A DNA stretch of 7,579 bases from an uncultured Verrucomicrobiota bacterium (lineage in GTDB: Bacteria; Verrucomicrobiota; Verrucomicrobiia; Limisphaerales; UBA9464). A program made the translations under genes and the position numbers. Positions 1 through 6,463 of this stretch are shown piece after piece. The stretch spans positions 1 to 7,579 of the forward strand of contig CAIPFS010000337.1 of NCBI GenBank assembly GCA_903864375.1. The letters are read 5' to 3'. Every line of letters begins with the position of its first letter. Position 1 is the stretch's first letter. The notes beneath the pieces were generated by a model, which had not been told where the DNA came from, ran no database searches, and saw only the letters and a list, made by a program, of their open reading frames with translations.

Positions 1-1
1 C

Positions 2-661
2 GGAGGCCAGCAACAACGGGTTGCCCTCGCCCGGGCCATTGTGATCAAACCCAGGCTGCTGCTCTTCGATGAGCCGTTGTCCAATCTCGATGCCCGTCTC
101 CGCCTCGAATTGAGGGAGGATATCCGCGAACTTCAACGTACGACCGGGATTACGACTGTGTACGTGACCCACGACCATTCGGAAGCATTGTCCCTGGCCG
201 ACCGCATCGCCGTCCTCCATGACGGTCGGATTGAGCAGGTGGCCGATCCCCGAACCCTTTATCGACGACCAGCCAATCGATTTGTCGCGGATTTTGTCGG
301 CGAAATGAACTGGTGGTCGGGCACCGTTTCCGGATCGGAATCGGGACAGATCCGTGTCCGCACTGCCGTTGGCGAACTGACGGCTTCAGCACAGGAGTCC
401 CTGAAGACGGGAGCAGCGGTCTGGATAGGATTCCGGCCCGAAGCGGTCCGGCTGACGGGAACCCCGATCAACCGGATCCCTGCGGTCCTCCAAGGAACCA
501 ATTACCTTGGGGAACGGGAGGAGTATCGATGCGTCGCGGAAGACCGCACCACCATCAAGGTGTCCATACCGGATGCAGGTGGGTCCCCTCCCAAAGACAG
601 CAAAATCCTGCTCGGGATCAGCCCGGACTCCATGATCCTTCTCCCCCGGGACGGTTCCTAG
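2..661 (+). CDS. ABC transporter ATP-binding protein, C-terminal part (5' end outside window)
   Basis: This is the ATPase subunit of an ABC importer; it would sit on the inner face of the cytoplasmic membrane and hydrolyse ATP to drive uptake. The visible 219 residues begin inside the ABC signature (GGQQQRVALARA, residues 1-12). They continue through Walker B (LLLFDEP, 19-25, with catalytic E24), the D-loop (SNLDA) and the switch histidine H57 in VTHD. The Walker A motif lies upstream of the window. A GTG at 41 is internal to the conserved domain and is not the start. From about residue 95 comes a TOBE-type C-terminal domain (GEMNWWSGTV onward, then IGFRPEAVRL), as in the MalK/PotA/FbpC group of importers. 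The substrate cannot be told: sugars, polyamines, iron and phosphonates are all possible, and the permease and binding-protein genes are not in view. The next gene follows after about 98 bases on the same strand. The family call is firm; the substrate is unknown. Confidence 0.95.
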   Translation, partial: GGQQQRVALARAIVIKPRLLLFDEPLSNLDARLRLELREDIRELQRTTGITTVYVTHDHSEALSLADRIAVLHDGRIEQVADPRTLYRRPANRFVADFVGEMNWWSGTVSGSESGQIRVRTAVGELTASAQESLKTGAAVWIGFRPEAVRLTGTPINRIPAVLQGTNYLGEREEYRCVAEDRTTIKVSIPDAGGSPPKDSKILLGISPDSMILLPRDGS

Positions 662-759
662 CCCGGTCGCCTTCCACTGGTGGGAATCCTCCTGGTGGAT
701 GCGACGTTCTTCGGAATTGGCCGCGGACTTGCTATGTCTCCATCAGACCAGCAAGCCCT

Positions 760-1902
760 ATGACAACACTTGCGAACGATTCCACCTGGAACGCCGAAAA
801 TAAACGCAGAGCCACCCGTCTGGATCGGCGTTTGAAGTCCTCGTTTTCCCCGGCCTATCGCCGGGTTGGAGTTTCGACGGCGACCGTTGCCGCTCCGGTC
901 TCGGTACCGAGCCGGACGCAATGGACTTCGCCTCAACCTGGGGAGGCGGTACCCGGCAGACCCCCGGAGTTCTCTGCGGACGAAGTGGGCGGATGTCCGC
1001 CGGTAATCCCCAAGGCCGCTCCCCGGCGCAGCAGTTTTGGCGATGACGATCCCACCCTGAGAATCTACCTCCAGGAGATCAGCGAAACGCCGTTGCTGAC
1101 CCCGGACGATGAAGCGCGGTTGGCCGGCCGGATACAGCGTGGGGATGACGAGGCGAGGGAGCAGATGATCACGGCCAATCTCCGTCTCGTCGTCAAGATC
1201 GCCAAAGACTTCATGGGCATGGGCCTGCCTCTGTTGGACATGATCAATGAAGGCAATCTGGGATTGATGCGCGCCGTCGACCGGTTCGACCCGACCAAAG
1301 GCGCGAAACTGTCGACCTACGCCGCCTGGTGGATCAAACAATCCATCCGGCGTGGATTGGCCAACCAGGGGAAGACCATTCGACTTCCAGTCCATCTGGT
1401 GGACCTCGTGGCCCGGATGCGTCGGGCATCCCTGAAGTTTCATGAGGAAGTGGGACGGGATCCGTCTGACTCGGAACTCGCGGAATTGCTGGGGCTCACT
1501 CGTCGGCGCGTTTCGGAGCTATGGGATGCCAGCCAACGCACCACTTCGCTGGACGCGCCTTTGGGCGATGACGAGGACAATCAATTGGCCGACGTTGTTC
1601 CGGACGAGCAGGCGCAAACCGCCTTTCAGGAAATGGAAAGAGGGAGCCGCCACGACATGATCCGGGACCTTCTCGGTCAACTGGGAGAACGGGAGCTTTG
1701 GATCTTGGAGGAACGATTTGGACTGAATGGGCGCACGGAGCGCACGTTGGAAGACCTTGGCCGGGAAGTTCGCCTGACCCGGGAGCGAATCCGGCAAATC
1801 GAACACCAGGCCCTGAAAAAAATGCGCCGTCTGGTGGAACGACGCGAAGCTCAACTGGACCCCGATATGGCCGAGTACCACGAGGGATTACGGAGCGCGT
1901 GA
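760..1902 (+). CDS. RNA polymerase sigma factor, sigma-70 family (RpoD/RpoS-like, probably non-primary)
   Basis: This protein binds core RNA polymerase and directs it to promoters. From the ATG at 760 it has 380 residues. Region 1.2 begins at about residue 95 (DDDPTLRIYLQEI). Region 2 follows (NLRLVVKIAKDF, then LLDMINEGNLGLMRAVDRFD, then STYAAWWIKQSIRR). Region 3 is about 210-255, and region 4 carries the helix-turn-helix (TLEDLG at 329-334, TRERIRQIE at 340-348). The first 94 residues are Arg/Ser/Pro-rich without recognisable motifs. The acidic region 1.1 and the long non-conserved insert of primary RpoD are absent. In region 2.4, Q194 matches E. coli RpoD Q437, but R197 stands where T440 would be, so this may be a group 2 or alternative factor. 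The start is uncertain: 760 has no clear Shine-Dalgarno, and the open frame extends upstream only as a shadow of the ABC gene. TTG near 832 and GTG near 985 are other candidates. A strong hairpin follows the stop. Confidence 0.93.
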   Translation: MTTLANDSTWNAENKRRATRLDRRLKSSFSPAYRRVGVSTATVAAPVSVPSRTQWTSPQPGEAVPGRPPEFSADEVGGCPPVIPKAAPRRSSFGDDDPTLRIYLQEISETPLLTPDDEARLAGRIQRGDDEAREQMITANLRLVVKIAKDFMGMGLPLLDMINEGNLGLMRAVDRFDPTKGAKLSTYAAWWIKQSIRRGLANQGKTIRLPVHLVDLVARMRRASLKFHEEVGRDPSDSELAELLGLTRRRVSELWDASQRTTSLDAPLGDDEDNQLADVVPDEQAQTAFQEMERGSRHDMIRDLLGQLGERELWILEERFGLNGRTERTLEDLGREVRLTRERIRQIEHQALKKMRRLVERREAQLDPDMAEYHEGLRSA

Positions 1903-1907
1903 CAAAC

Positions 1908-1933
1908 TCGGAGAGGCCGGTCAGCCTCTTCGA
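1908..1933 (+). terminator. Strong hairpin just after the sigma factor stop codon (putative terminator or mRNA 3' stabiliser)
   Basis: An inverted repeat starts 6 bases after the TGA at 1900-1902. The left arm is 1908-1917 (TCGGAGAGGC), the loop is the 6 bases 1918-1923, and the right arm is 1924-1933 (GCCTCTTCGA). All 10 positions pair, with one G-U (1911 with 1930). No T-tract follows, so it does not fit a classical Rho-independent terminator. It may instead be a U-less terminator, a block to 3' exonucleases, or a structure in a longer transcript. The pairing is directly visible; the function is inferred from its position. Confidence 0.55.
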
Positions 1934-2123
1934 ATGTCGTCGTCGCATCCCAAGCGAGCGGAAAGCCGAACCACTTTAAAAGGGACTGCGGGCGTCGACC
2001 TCCCGTTGCGGTTTTGGTGGCCGGTCCACGGGTGCCTGCGCGAGAGCGGATTGAGTGCCCGAACCGCGCGGGAGTCCGCCATCGTCGTTCTTCGGAACTT
2101 TTCCTGGAGGAGAGAGGAAGGGC

Positions 2124-2213
2124 ATGCGGGAACAAGCGGACGCCTGCGCCTGGCCCTTTTTGCTGCGGTGCAAGTCCAACTGCTACCCCATCCCCCCGGA
2201 TCTCGAGCGTTAG
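2124..2213 (+). CDS. Possible 29-residue small ORF in the leader of the kinase block
   Basis: An ATG at 2124 opens 29 codons ending in TAG at 2211-2213. A purine-rich Shine-Dalgarno-like stretch precedes it (AGAGG at 2113-2117, 6 bases before the ATG, with GGAGG further up at 2106-2110). This is the best ribosome binding site in the gap. The peptide begins MREQADACAWPFLLRCKSNC and has three cysteines (positions 8, 16, 20) and a proline-rich tail, PIPPDLER. No signal peptide or membrane helix is evident. I do not recognise it. It could be a leader peptide, a small cysteine protein or a chance ORF. An inverted repeat (2115-2123 with 2153-2161) would cover its ribosome binding site. The next credible start in the block lies about 50 bases downstream. 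Confidence 0.3.
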   Translation: MREQADACAWPFLLRCKSNCYPIPPDLER

Positions 2214-2266
2214 GTGGATATATTTTCGAATCGACCTCCATCCTGCCGGCGCAGGCCGAAACCAGA

Positions 2267-2575
2267 ATGCCCTGGAAAGTCCGGGGTCAGAGCCAATTGG
2301 AGCGATTCAGCCATCGATGGGGAATCTCGATCCTTGAATTCGCCCTTCAGGAATTGGAACAAGAGGCGGAGGCATTGCATTCCCGGGAAAATTTTCGACG
2401 AATCCGCCCATTTCTGGACAGGGATCCGGCGGGCGACCTTTCCACACCGGAAGCAACGCTCCACGCGGTCATCGCCGCGCGCGCCCGATTGCGTGAATTG
2501 TTATTCCGGCAAATCCGGATGACGATCACGGACGAAAATGATTTTCAGGCCGAATGGGAGGCGCTTTATGGCTAA
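2267..2575 (+). CDS. ECF-type sigma factor C-terminal fragment (region 4-like), probably a remnant
   Basis: The 102 residues from ATG 2267 resemble the last third of an ECF sigma factor group that, as I recall it, occurs next to WD40-kinases in Planctomycetes and Verrucomicrobia. Matching blocks are the HRW motif with a following helix (residues 16-30), an IRPFLDR block (46-52) like the family's LKPFL, a region 4-like segment (LSTPEATLHAVIAARARLRE, 58-77), and an acidic tail (ITDENDFQAEWEALYG, 87-102). The first helix of the helix-turn-helix appears shortened or missing. Sigma region 2, which binds core polymerase and the -10 element, is absent: the preceding 300 bases show none of its motifs in any forward frame. 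On its own it could not act as a normal sigma factor. The frame stays open upstream to 1934, and GTG at 2168 is an alternative start; neither has a good ribosome binding site. It ends 8 bases inside the kinase gene. It is either an eroded gene kept open, or a small protein with a new role. The family link is from memory and was not searched. Confidence 0.6.
   Translation: MPWKVRGQSQLERFSHRWGISILEFALQELEQEAEALHSRENFRRIRPFLDRDPAGDLSTPEATLHAVIAARARLRELLFRQIRMTITDENDFQAEWEALYG
2556..2561 (+). promoter_or_regulatory. Ribosome binding site fixing the kinase start
   Basis: GGGAGG lies 6 bases before the ATG at 2568, within the end of the upstream ORF. This favours 2568 over the in-frame ATG at 2538, which would add ten residues and lacks such a site. 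The start and upstream stop interlock as ATGGCTAA, which suggests translational coupling. Confidence 0.75.
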
Positions 2576-5500
2576 AGGCATCGAGATCGATGAACTGTGC
2601 CCCACCTGCGGCGGTGTCCGTCGAGACTCGCTGCTGAAGGGACTGTGCCCCGTCTGTTTGATCGCACACTGCCGCCCTCAGCCGAACGCAGCGATCAACC
2701 CGGGCCCAGGGTCCAACCTTTCATCATCTGGGGAACTGGTCCCCGGAAGCCGACTCGGCGATTACGAGATTTTGGAGGAATTGGACCGTGGAGGCATGGG
2801 GATCGTCTATCGGGCCTATCAGCATGGATTGGCCCGGGAGGTCGCCATCAAGGTGTTACCCAGGGCCCACCGGGCCACCGACGACGAGATCGCCCGCTTT
2901 TGCGCCGAGGCAGAAGTTGCGGCCAATCTTTCGCACCCCCACATCGTTGGCATCTACGAAATCAGCCAGATCGGCCCGGTTCATTTCTTCAGCATGCAGC
3001 TCATCCGCGGGAAGAACCTGGCCGATCCCCTTCACGGACCACGATTCCGGCCCGGGGATCCCCGCCCCGGTGAATCGTCGCACGAGCAACAGGTCCGGAT
3101 TGCACGACTGATGGTTACCGTCGCTCTGGCGATTCATTACGCACATCAACGGGGCCTTCTTCACCGGGACCTGAAGCCCAAAAACATCTTGATTGATCAC
3201 GAAGGGAATCCGTATGTGAGTGATTTCGGACTGGCCCGGCGACTCAAGACCCGGACCGGGATGACACTCACCGGGGGATTGCTGGGCACTCCCGAATACA
3301 TGTCGCCAGAACAGGCCGAGTCCCCATCCCGGGTGCGCGAAGCCACGGATATCTACTCCCTGGGGATCATCCTTTATGAATTACTGACACACCGCCCACC
3401 GTTTGTCGGTGCCACTCCCATGGATACGGTGGCACTGGCGCGGGAACAGGAACCAGCCCCCCTCCGGACGTCCGCCCGCCCCGTGGAGCCCGATTTGGAA
3501 ACCATCTGCCTCAAGTGCATTCGAAAGTTTCCCAATGAACGCTATTCCTCGGCCCTGGCCCTGGCCGAGGATCTCGAACGATTTATTGACGGGCATCCCA
3601 TTCAGGCCAGGCCCGCATCCCAGCTGGAACGGTTCTGGAAATGGACCCAACGCAATCCCCTCGTGGCGTCCCTGGCGGCCGGCCTGGTGTTCCTGATGGT
3701 GACCACCAGCCTGGTGCTCTCCATCCTGACCGCCCGACTATCCATCAATTCCGTCCGCCTGGAGAACTCGAACCGCGACGCCCGATTCCAACTGGCCAAT
3801 TCTGACCGTCGTGCCCATGCCTTTCTCCATAAGGAGGCGCGTATGGAAGCCCTTCGTGCGGTGGCGGATAGTCAGAAGGATTCGGCGGTCAATTCCGCCA
3901 TCGAGGAGTTGTTTACCCACGATTACAGCACCAATTCGTCCGCCCGCATCCACTCGAACGAAGGGGAGGAAATTATTTTCTCCCCCCACTTCCGTTTTTT
4001 TGCACGCATTTCCAACGAACGGCCCGTCACGATTCATGAGACCGACCATGCCACGGGGGCCCCCGTTTGGAAAAAGGCCGTCACCATGGACGTACAGCGG
4101 GTCTACTTTGCCCCCAACGAACGCAGTGTTGCCGTTGTCTACAGCAATGGAATGGCCGAATTCGTCGATTTGGAACGAGCCGTTGTCCTCTTTACCGCCA
4201 GCAAGGTGGGGGTTGTCACCTTTTCCAGCGACAGCCGCATCGCGCTGACGGCGAGCTACGATCGTCAGCACCGTTTCATTGAGATGGAGACCGGCCGCAC
4301 GATGGAGTCAAAGCAGTTGCCTTCATTCCGCCCCAATCAGATTATTTTCGACCCGGACTCGGAAAGCGACGTCGTCGGTGGACTGGGCGCACACGGTGCC
4401 AGCTTTTGGAACTGGAAAACGGGCCTGCCGGTGCATCGGATCGACTATTCGGCGACACCGCTGTGCCTTGCGTGGGTCGGTGACGAGTTTTTTGTTGGGT
4501 TCGAAAATGGTGAGATTGAAAACTGGAATCTTCGTTCGGGATTTCACCGCCGGTTTGTCGGTCACCAGAGGGGTGTCAACCGGATCGAGGTGTCGCTGGA
4601 TGGGCGATGGCTGCTGTCGAATTCCGAGGATCAGGAAAGCATCCTTTGGAATGTAACGGATGCCTCCGTGGACCTCCATGCGATGGACTCACGCATCACC
4701 CAGTTGCGCGACGACGGTATGGCTGTGGTCCATCGAAAGATTGGGGCACAACCTGGAGATCGCGACTGGATGGTCAGTCCGGCACTTCCGGCAAAAGGAC
4801 TGGTGGATGTCGGGCTCCGGGACAATGGAAGTGATCGGGTGCGAGGCCTGACCTTCAACCCTGCCGGCAACACGCTGCTGGCCACACGGCAGGCAGGTGT
4901 CCACCAGTTGACCTCCGAATCCACCGTCTCTCCTGTCTTCCTGCCCCATTTCGGCACGGTGGGAGCTGCGTTCACGCCGGATCACGAGGAACTATTCATT
5001 GCCGGCCGTCGGGAGTTAACCTGGTTGCGTCCCGATTCCCATACGGATGAGACCGTGTTCCATGCCACCCTTCCACCACGCGACGGACGATGGTTCAGTT
5101 ACGGTTCAGCCAGCACCAACGGCCTCTACTGCCTGCCGGATGCCAGCGGAGTGGTCCTGGTAATCGATCTGGTGGGGCGTCAGGTGATTCGGGAGCTCCC
5201 AATTCCAAAAGTTTACCGGGTTGGACTCAGCCCGTCCGGCCGACTCATGGCCACCACCCGGTTCCATGCGGAATCGACCGAGCTCTGGGATATATCCACC
5301 ACCAACCATCAGCAACGGTCTCAAATTGCCGGGTCCAGGGTTGCCTTCAGTCCGGATGAAAAATGGCTGGCAGCCACCACCCAAAACGGGTTTGACATTC
5401 ACCCGATGGGAAAAGGGGGGCAGCCCCATTTCATTCCCCATGACTCGGATCAAATGGCCCCGGCGACATTCAGTCCCAACGGAGCCATGCTGGCGGCCAG

Positions 5501-6398
5501 GGCCGAGCGGGGAGGCATCAGCCTGATCTCTGCACAGGGTTGGACCAATATCCTCGTGCTCCGGGATCAGGCCGCATTTTCCCCGACCGAACTTGCCTTC
5601 AGCCACGACAACCGCTATCTGGCCGCCGGCACCTCCGGTGGCATGGTTCGCATCTGGGACCTGGAGGAAATTGGGAATTACCTCGCCGATCTGAACCTTC
5701 GCCGATGGCCGGCGACGGTCCATACCAGTTCTGAGGAATTTCCATCGAACGGCCCCCTCCACTCCACGCCCTGGCAATCGGTTTTTCGCAACGGCCCGGC
5801 GCCCCCCTCCACGCCACCAATTGAAGAGACCCCTGATTTATCGCCCCATCAGATTTCCCTTGCAAACTATGCCAACGGCACCATTACACGGCAGTTGACT
5901 GGATTTCCCCGGACACCTGGCCATTTCAATGGAATCCTCTTTGATACCCGCCATCTGGTTCAGCTCTCCAGCCGCGAGCCAGACATCAGCGGACAGGGAC
6001 TCTCGAATTCCGCCAGCGCGATCCCCATTCGTCAAACCTGTCAAAAGATCCATTTTCTCGGCAATTTGAACAATGCCTTTTCCTCCATCCCCTCCCTGAC
6101 TCCCGGTGCCTATCTCCACGTTCATTATGAGGACGGACGGACGGTTTCTGTCCCAATTCGAACCGAGGCGGCCTTCGCCGATTGGTGGGAAAACCCCTGG
6201 AACGTCGATGATCTCCACCGGACCAATATTGTGTGGCGGGGTTTCAATCGAAGTTCCGAGGACAACGACAAGGGGATTCGGGTGAACCTGTATTCATGGA
6301 CAAACCCCCTGCCGAGTCAAAAAATCGAAACGATTGACCTCGAGTCAGCGCATGAAGTCCCCTCCCTGTTTGTGGTGGGGATCACGGTCGAACCCTGA
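2568..6398 (+). CDS. Membrane Ser/Thr protein kinase with N-terminal zinc ribbon, WD40-like region and C-terminal beta-rich domain
   Basis: This 1276-residue bacterial Hanks-type (PknB-like) kinase phosphorylates proteins on Ser/Thr. A CxxC pair (C11/C14 and C27/C30) forms a probable zinc ribbon. The kinase domain spans about 64-350: glycine loop DRGGMGIVY (73-81), VAIK lysine K95, helix-C glutamate E114, catalytic loop HRDLKPKN (199-206, D201), DFG (219-221), and SPE in place of APE (246-248). All catalytic residues are present, so it should be active; the first loop glycine is Asp73. One membrane helix lies at about 365-390. A region of roughly 600 residues follows with WD40/beta-propeller-like units, clearest near the end (RIWDLEE about 1028-1034; also ILWNVTD, ELWDIS). 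A Pro/Ser-rich linker (about 1050-1092) leads to a beta-rich domain (about 1096-1276). With no signal peptide, the kinase should be cytoplasmic and the propeller outside, a sensor-kinase layout. The gene overlaps the sigma-like fragment by 8 bases, so they are probably co-expressed. The ligand and targets are unknown. Confidence 0.93.
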   Translation: MAKGIEIDELCPTCGGVRRDSLLKGLCPVCLIAHCRPQPNAAINPGPGSNLSSSGELVPGSRLGDYEILEELDRGGMGIVYRAYQHGLAREVAIKVLPRAHRATDDEIARFCAEAEVAANLSHPHIVGIYEISQIGPVHFFSMQLIRGKNLADPLHGPRFRPGDPRPGESSHEQQVRIARLMVTVALAIHYAHQRGLLHRDLKPKNILIDHEGNPYVSDFGLARRLKTRTGMTLTGGLLGTPEYMSPEQAESPSRVREATDIYSLGIILYELLTHRPPFVGATPMDTVALAREQEPAPLRTSARPVEPDLETICLKCIRKFPNERYSSALALAEDLERFIDGHPIQARPASQLERFWKWTQRNPLVASLAAGLVFLMVTTSLVLSILTARLSINSVRLENSNRDARFQLANSDRRAHAFLHKEARMEALRAVADSQKDSAVNSAIEELFTHDYSTNSSARIHSNEGEEIIFSPHFRFFARISNERPVTIHETDHATGAPVWKKAVTMDVQRVYFAPNERSVAVVYSNGMAEFVDLERAVVLFTASKVGVVTFSSDSRIALTASYDRQHRFIEMETGRTMESKQLPSFRPNQIIFDPDSESDVVGGLGAHGASFWNWKTGLPVHRIDYSATPLCLAWVGDEFFVGFENGEIENWNLRSGFHRRFVGHQRGVNRIEVSLDGRWLLSNSEDQESILWNVTDASVDLHAMDSRITQLRDDGMAVVHRKIGAQPGDRDWMVSPALPAKGLVDVGLRDNGSDRVRGLTFNPAGNTLLATRQAGVHQLTSESTVSPVFLPHFGTVGAAFTPDHEELFIAGRRELTWLRPDSHTDETVFHATLPPRDGRWFSYGSASTNGLYCLPDASGVVLVIDLVGRQVIRELPIPKVYRVGLSPSGRLMATTRFHAESTELWDISTTNHQQRSQIAGSRVAFSPDEKWLAATTQNGFDIHPMGKGGQPHFIPHDSDQMAPATFSPNGAMLAARAERGGISLISAQGWTNILVLRDQAAFSPTELAFSHDNRYLAAGTSGGMVRIWDLEEIGNYLADLNLRRWPATVHTSSEEFPSNGPLHSTPWQSVFRNGPAPPSTPPIEETPDLSPHQISLANYANGTITRQLTGFPRTPGHFNGILFDTRHLVQLSSREPDISGQGLSNSASAIPIRQTCQKIHFLGNLNNAFSSIPSLTPGAYLHVHYEDGRTVSVPIRTEAAFADWWENPWNVDDLHRTNIVWRGFNRSSEDNDKGIRVNLYSWTNPLPSQKIETIDLESAHEVPSLFVVGITVEP

Positions 6399-6399
6399 A

Positions 6400-6434
6400 G
6401 ACCCTTCGACAAAATCCTTCTTATCAGGAGGGTC
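6400..6434. terminator. Weak inverted repeat between convergent genes
   Basis: GACCCT at 6400-6405 pairs with AGGGTC at 6429-6434, and a short inner TCCT/AGGA pair (6415-6418 with 6426-6429) competes at one base. It sits in the 65-base gap between the kinase stop and the glnS stop, where a shared bidirectional terminator would be expected. The outer stem is only 6 bp, the loop is long and no T-tract follows on either strand, so support is mostly positional. Confidence 0.25.
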
Positions 6435-6463
6435 CCACACACGCTCCCGCCTCAGCTTCAGCC

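Larger units (their letters stand above)
1903..2266. other. 364-base stretch without a firm gene
   Basis: This gap lies between the sigma factor stop and the first credible start of the sigma-like fragment. It holds the hairpin at 1908-1933, the possible small ORF 2124-2213, and a fold at 2115-2161. A further possible fold pairs 2046-2050 with 2075-2079 around an inner pairing of 2058-2061 with 2069-2072. A frame is open from 1934 into the downstream fragment, but its translation up to about 2260 shows no sigma region 2 motifs and no familiar domain. I found no tRNA, no SRP-RNA-like motif and no convincing -35/-10 pair. It may be the long leader of the kinase transcript, or the scar left where the front of the sigma-like gene was lost. 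Confidence 0.5.

Noticed and set aside
710..738. Possible extended -10 promoter for the sigma gene (TTCGGA, 17 bases, TATGTC with an upstream TG)
   Set aside because: The -35 matches only three of six positions and the -10 does not end in T; this is too weak to report as a promoter.
313..759. Upstream extension of the sigma factor reading frame (to 529 residues)
   Set aside because: It overlaps the well-supported ABC ATPase in another frame, and its translation is Pro/Gly/Arg-rich without any sigma feature, so it is a shadow of the ABC gene.
658..1443. Minus-strand open frame of 261 codons
   Set aside because: It lies antisense to the conserved sigma factor, and its translation has no recognisable domain; a GC-rich codon shadow.
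1934..2266. Coding extension of the sigma-like fragment up to the ATG at 1934
   Set aside because: The frame is open, but the translation is Arg/Ser/Pro-rich without sigma region 2 motifs, and the ATG directly abuts the terminator-like hairpin with no ribosome binding site.
2597..3073. Alternative forward frame of 158 codons inside the kinase gene
   Set aside because: It overlaps the catalytic domain in another frame and has Arg/Pro-rich shadow composition without domain features.
5106..5777. Minus-strand open frame of 223 codons inside the kinase gene
   Set aside because: It is antisense to the propeller region, Gly-rich and without motifs; there is no sign of a ribosome binding site or independent gene.
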